Source: Burkholderiales bacterium (GTDB lineage: Bacteria; Pseudomonadota; Gammaproteobacteria; Burkholderiales; Burkholderiaceae_C). Taken from it: a DNA stretch of 52,496 nt. The notes beneath the pieces were generated by a model. It ran no database searches, was not told the origin of the DNA, and saw only the letters and a list, made by a program, of their open reading frames with translations. Below are positions 50,137 through 52,496 of the stretch, piece after piece. The stretch is from contig JAGWLO010000018.1 of the NCBI GenBank assembly GCA_028872015.1, positions 1 to 52,496 of the forward strand, written 5' to 3'. Every line of letters begins with the position of its first letter. Position 1 is the stretch's first letter. A program made the translations under genes and the position numbers.

Positions 50137-52496
50137 ATGATGCAGCAGTACAGGTCCAATTCCTACCTGTTCGGGGGGAACGCGCCCTACGTGGAGGAGT
50201 TGTACGAGGCCTATCTCGACAACCCCGGCAGCGTGCCCGACGCCTGGCGCGACTACTTCGACAACCTGCAGCATGTGCCGGCGGCCAATGGCAGCGATGC
50301 GCGCGACGTGGCCCACGCGCCCATCGTCGAATCGTTCGCGCAGCGGGCCAAGGCCAATGCCTTCGCACTCAAGGCCAGCGAGGCCGACCTGGCCGTCGCG
50401 CGCAAGCAGGTCCATGTCCAGAGCCTGATCGCGGCCTACCGGTTCCTCGGCTCGCGCTGGGCCGACCTCGACCCCCTCAAGCGCACCGAGCGCCCCAAGA
50501 TCCCCGAGCTCGAGCCGGCGTTCTACGACCTGACCGAGTCCGACATGGACATCACGTTCTCGGCCACCAACACCTATTTCAGCAAGGCCGAGCACCAGAC
50601 CCTGCGCGAGATCGTGCAGGCCCTGCGCGAGACGTACTGCGGCACCGTCGGCGCCGAGTTCATGCACTGCACCGACCCGACCGAGAAGCGCTGGTGGCAG
50701 GAGCGCCTGGAGTCGCGCCGCAGCAAGCCCAGCTTCACGGCCGAGCAGAAGGTGCACATCCTCGACCGGCTCACGGCCTCGGAAGGCCTCGAGCGCTACC
50801 TGCACACCAAGTACGTCGGCCAGAAGCGCTTCAGCCTGGAAGGCGGCGAGAGCTTCATCGCCAGCATGGACGAACTCGTGCAGCGCGCCGGCGCCTCGGG
50901 CGTGCAGGAGATCGTCATCGGCATGGCGCACCGCGGGCGCCTGAACGTGCTCGTCAACACGCTGGGCAAGATGCCGCGCGACCTGTTCGCGGAGTTCGAC
51001 CACACGGCCCCCGAGGCGCTGCCCGCGGGCGACGTCAAGTACCACCAGGGCTTCAGCAGCGACATCACCACCCCCGGCGGCCCGGTGCACCTGAGCCTGG
51101 CCTTCAACCCCAGTCACCTCGAGATCGTCAACCCGGTGGTCGAGGGCTCGGTGAAGGCGCGCATGGACCGTCGCGGCGACAAGACCGGGGCCCAGGTGCT
51201 GCCGGTGCTGGTGCACGGCGACGCCGCCTTCGCCGGCCAGGGCGTGGTGATGGAGACGCTGGCGCTGGCCCAGACCCGCGGCTACTTCACCGGCGGCACG
51301 GTGCACCTGGTGATCAACAACCAGATCGGCTTCACCACCAGCGACCCGCGCGATTCGCGCAGCACGCTGTACTGCAGCGATGTCGTCAAGATGATCGAGG
51401 CGCCGGTGCTGCACGTGAACGGCGACGACCCCGAGGCCGTGGTCTGGTGCACCCAGCTCGCCATGGACTACCGCCAGCAGTTCCGCAAGGACGTGGTGGT
51501 CGACATCATCTGCTTCCGCAAGCTCGGCCACAACGAGCAGGACACGCCCAGCCTGACGCAGCCGCTGATGTACAAGAAGATCGCGGCGCATCCCGGCACG
51601 CGCAAGCTCTACGGCGACAAGCTGGTGGCGCAGGGTGTGCTGGCGGCCGACGGCCCGGACCAGATGGTGAAGGACTTCCGCGCCGCGATGGACGCCGGCA
51701 AGCACACCCAGGACCCGGTGCTGACCAACTTCAAGAGCAAGTACGCGGTCGATTGGGCGCCGTTCCTGGGCAAGAAGTGGACGGATGCCGCCGACACCGC
51801 GCTGCCGCTGGCCGAGGTGACGCGGCTGTCGGAGCGCGTCACCACCATCCCCGGCAATTTCAAGGTGCACCCGCTGGTCGAGAAGGTGCTGGCCGACCGC
51901 GCCGCGATGGGCCGCGGCGAGATCAACGTCGACTGGGGCATGGGCGAGACGCTGGCCTATGCCTCGCTGGTGGCCAGCGGCTACGGCGTGCGCCTGTCGG
52001 GCGAGGATTCGGGGCGCGGCACCTTCACGCACCGCCACGCCGTGCTGCACGACCAGAACCGCGAACGCTGGGACACCGGCATCTACGTGCCGCTGCAGAA
52101 CGTGGCCGACGGCCAGGCGCCCTTCGTCGTCATCGATTCGCTGCTGTCGGAAGAGGCGGTGCTGGGTTTCGAGTACGGCTACGCCAGTGCCGAGCCCAAC
52201 ACGCTGACGATCTGGGAGGCGCAGTTCGGTGACTTCGCCAACGGCGCCCAGGTCGTGATCGACCAGTTCATCGCCAGCGGCGAGGTCAAGTGGGGCCGCG
52301 TCAACGGGCTCACGCTGTTTCTTCCGCACGGCTACGAGGGCCAGGGCCCCGAGCACAGCTCGGCGCGCCTGGAGCGCTTCATGCAGCTGGCCGCCGACAA
52401 CAACATGCAGGTGGTGCAGCCCACCAGCGCGAGCCAGATCTTCCACCTGCTGCGGCGGCAGATGGTGCGCCAGTTCCGCAAGCCGCTGATCGTGTT
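50137..52496 (+). CDS. sucA: 2-oxoglutarate dehydrogenase E1 component (3' end outside window)
   Basis: The visible 786 codons cover most of the ThDP-dependent E1 subunit that decarboxylates 2-oxoglutarate in the TCA cycle. N-terminus MMQQYRSNSYLFGGNAPYVE, the active-site segments EIVIGMAHRGRLNVLVNTLG, KYHQGFSSDITTPGGPVHLS and the ThDP motif starting VHGDAAFAGQGVVMETLALA and ending INNQIGF are clear. The transketolase-like second half (SGEDSGRGTFTHRHAVLHDQ, HGYEGQGPEHSSARLERF) is present. The frame is open to the window end. ATG 50137 or 50140 may be used. It is preceded by a structured RNA leader. Confidence 0.97.
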   Translation, partial: MMQQYRSNSYLFGGNAPYVEELYEAYLDNPGSVPDAWRDYFDNLQHVPAANGSDARDVAHAPIVESFAQRAKANAFALKASEADLAVARKQVHVQSLIAAYRFLGSRWADLDPLKRTERPKIPELEPAFYDLTESDMDITFSATNTYFSKAEHQTLREIVQALRETYCGTVGAEFMHCTDPTEKRWWQERLESRRSKPSFTAEQKVHILDRLTASEGLERYLHTKYVGQKRFSLEGGESFIASMDELVQRAGASGVQEIVIGMAHRGRLNVLVNTLGKMPRDLFAEFDHTAPEALPAGDVKYHQGFSSDITTPGGPVHLSLAFNPSHLEIVNPVVEGSVKARMDRRGDKTGAQVLPVLVHGDAAFAGQGVVMETLALAQTRGYFTGGTVHLVINNQIGFTTSDPRDSRSTLYCSDVVKMIEAPVLHVNGDDPEAVVWCTQLAMDYRQQFRKDVVVDIICFRKLGHNEQDTPSLTQPLMYKKIAAHPGTRKLYGDKLVAQGVLAADGPDQMVKDFRAAMDAGKHTQDPVLTNFKSKYAVDWAPFLGKKWTDAADTALPLAEVTRLSERVTTIPGNFKVHPLVEKVLADRAAMGRGEINVDWGMGETLAYASLVASGYGVRLSGEDSGRGTFTHRHAVLHDQNRERWDTGIYVPLQNVADGQAPFVVIDSLLSEEAVLGFEYGYASAEPNTLTIWEAQFGDFANGAQVVIDQFIASGEVKWGRVNGLTLFLPHGYEGQGPEHSSARLERFMQLAADNNMQVVQPTSASQIFHLLRRQMVRQFRKPLIV

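Noticed and set aside
49819..52446. A long minus-strand open frame antisense to sucA
   Set aside because: The plus strand encodes sucA with intact ThDP motifs; the antisense frame has no recognisable domain.

Overview
The window is high-GC DNA (about 70 % by eye) with dense, mostly overlapping genes. It reads as a chromosome segment of a betaproteobacterium of the order Burkholderiales, probably near the Rubrivivax/Leptothrix/Ideonella group. That placement is inferred from the ilvB-ilvN-ilvC-pssA-leuA order, tig-clpP-clpX-lon, a sigma factor/DUF3619/DUF3106/RDD cluster, hpnCDE, and a structured leader before sucA. No phage, insertion sequence, CRISPR array or rRNA was seen.

Layout. 1-6381: a type I restriction-modification operon (hsdM 3' end, hsdS, a Fic-domain gene, hsdR), the only clearly accessory block. 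6423-8375: a membrane PAS/GGDEF diguanylate cyclase. 8539-13407: a LysR regulator divergent from a polar amino-acid ABC transporter and a fumarase/aspartase-superfamily lyase. 13408-13864: a gene-free stretch with several strong hairpins. 13865-17023: an SDR oxidoreductase, a secreted beta-propeller protein and a CitE-like lyase. 17026-19976: membrane H+-pyrophosphatase (hppA) divergent from soluble pyrophosphatase (ppa). 19977-23250: a GNAT-like DUF482 protein, glutamine-dependent NAD synthetase (nadE) and PII (glnB).

23269-26144: five minus-strand genes, each overlapping the next by 4 nt: ECF-like sigma factor, single-pass membrane protein (DUF3619), secreted repeat protein (DUF3106), RDD membrane protein, LOG-family hydrolase. 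26414-32443: branched-chain amino-acid genes ilvB, ilvN, ilvC, then pssA and leuA; leuA is preceded by a leucine-rich leader peptide and a rho-independent terminator, the layout of transcription attenuation. 32571-37457: a PBP7-like endopeptidase, an IclR regulator and the squalene genes hpnC-hpnD-hpnE. 37553-43539: tRNA-Leu(UAG), then tig-clpP-clpX-lon (protein folding and ATP-dependent proteolysis).

43594-43956: tRNA-Gly, tRNA-Cys and tRNA-Leu(UAA). 44125-49898: etfB-etfA, an acyl-CoA dehydrogenase, a nitronate monooxygenase-like flavoprotein and an amidohydrolase; a 20-bp TetR-type palindrome lies upstream of etfB. 50137-end: sucA (2-oxoglutarate dehydrogenase E1), cut by the window end, behind a structured RNA leader that resembles the Burkholderiales sucA RNA motif.

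Most promising for follow-up: the sigma/DUF3619/DUF3106 cassette as a possible envelope-sensing sigma system, the leuA attenuator, the sucA leader RNA, the structured region at 13.4-13.9 kb, and the palindrome between fic and hsdR.
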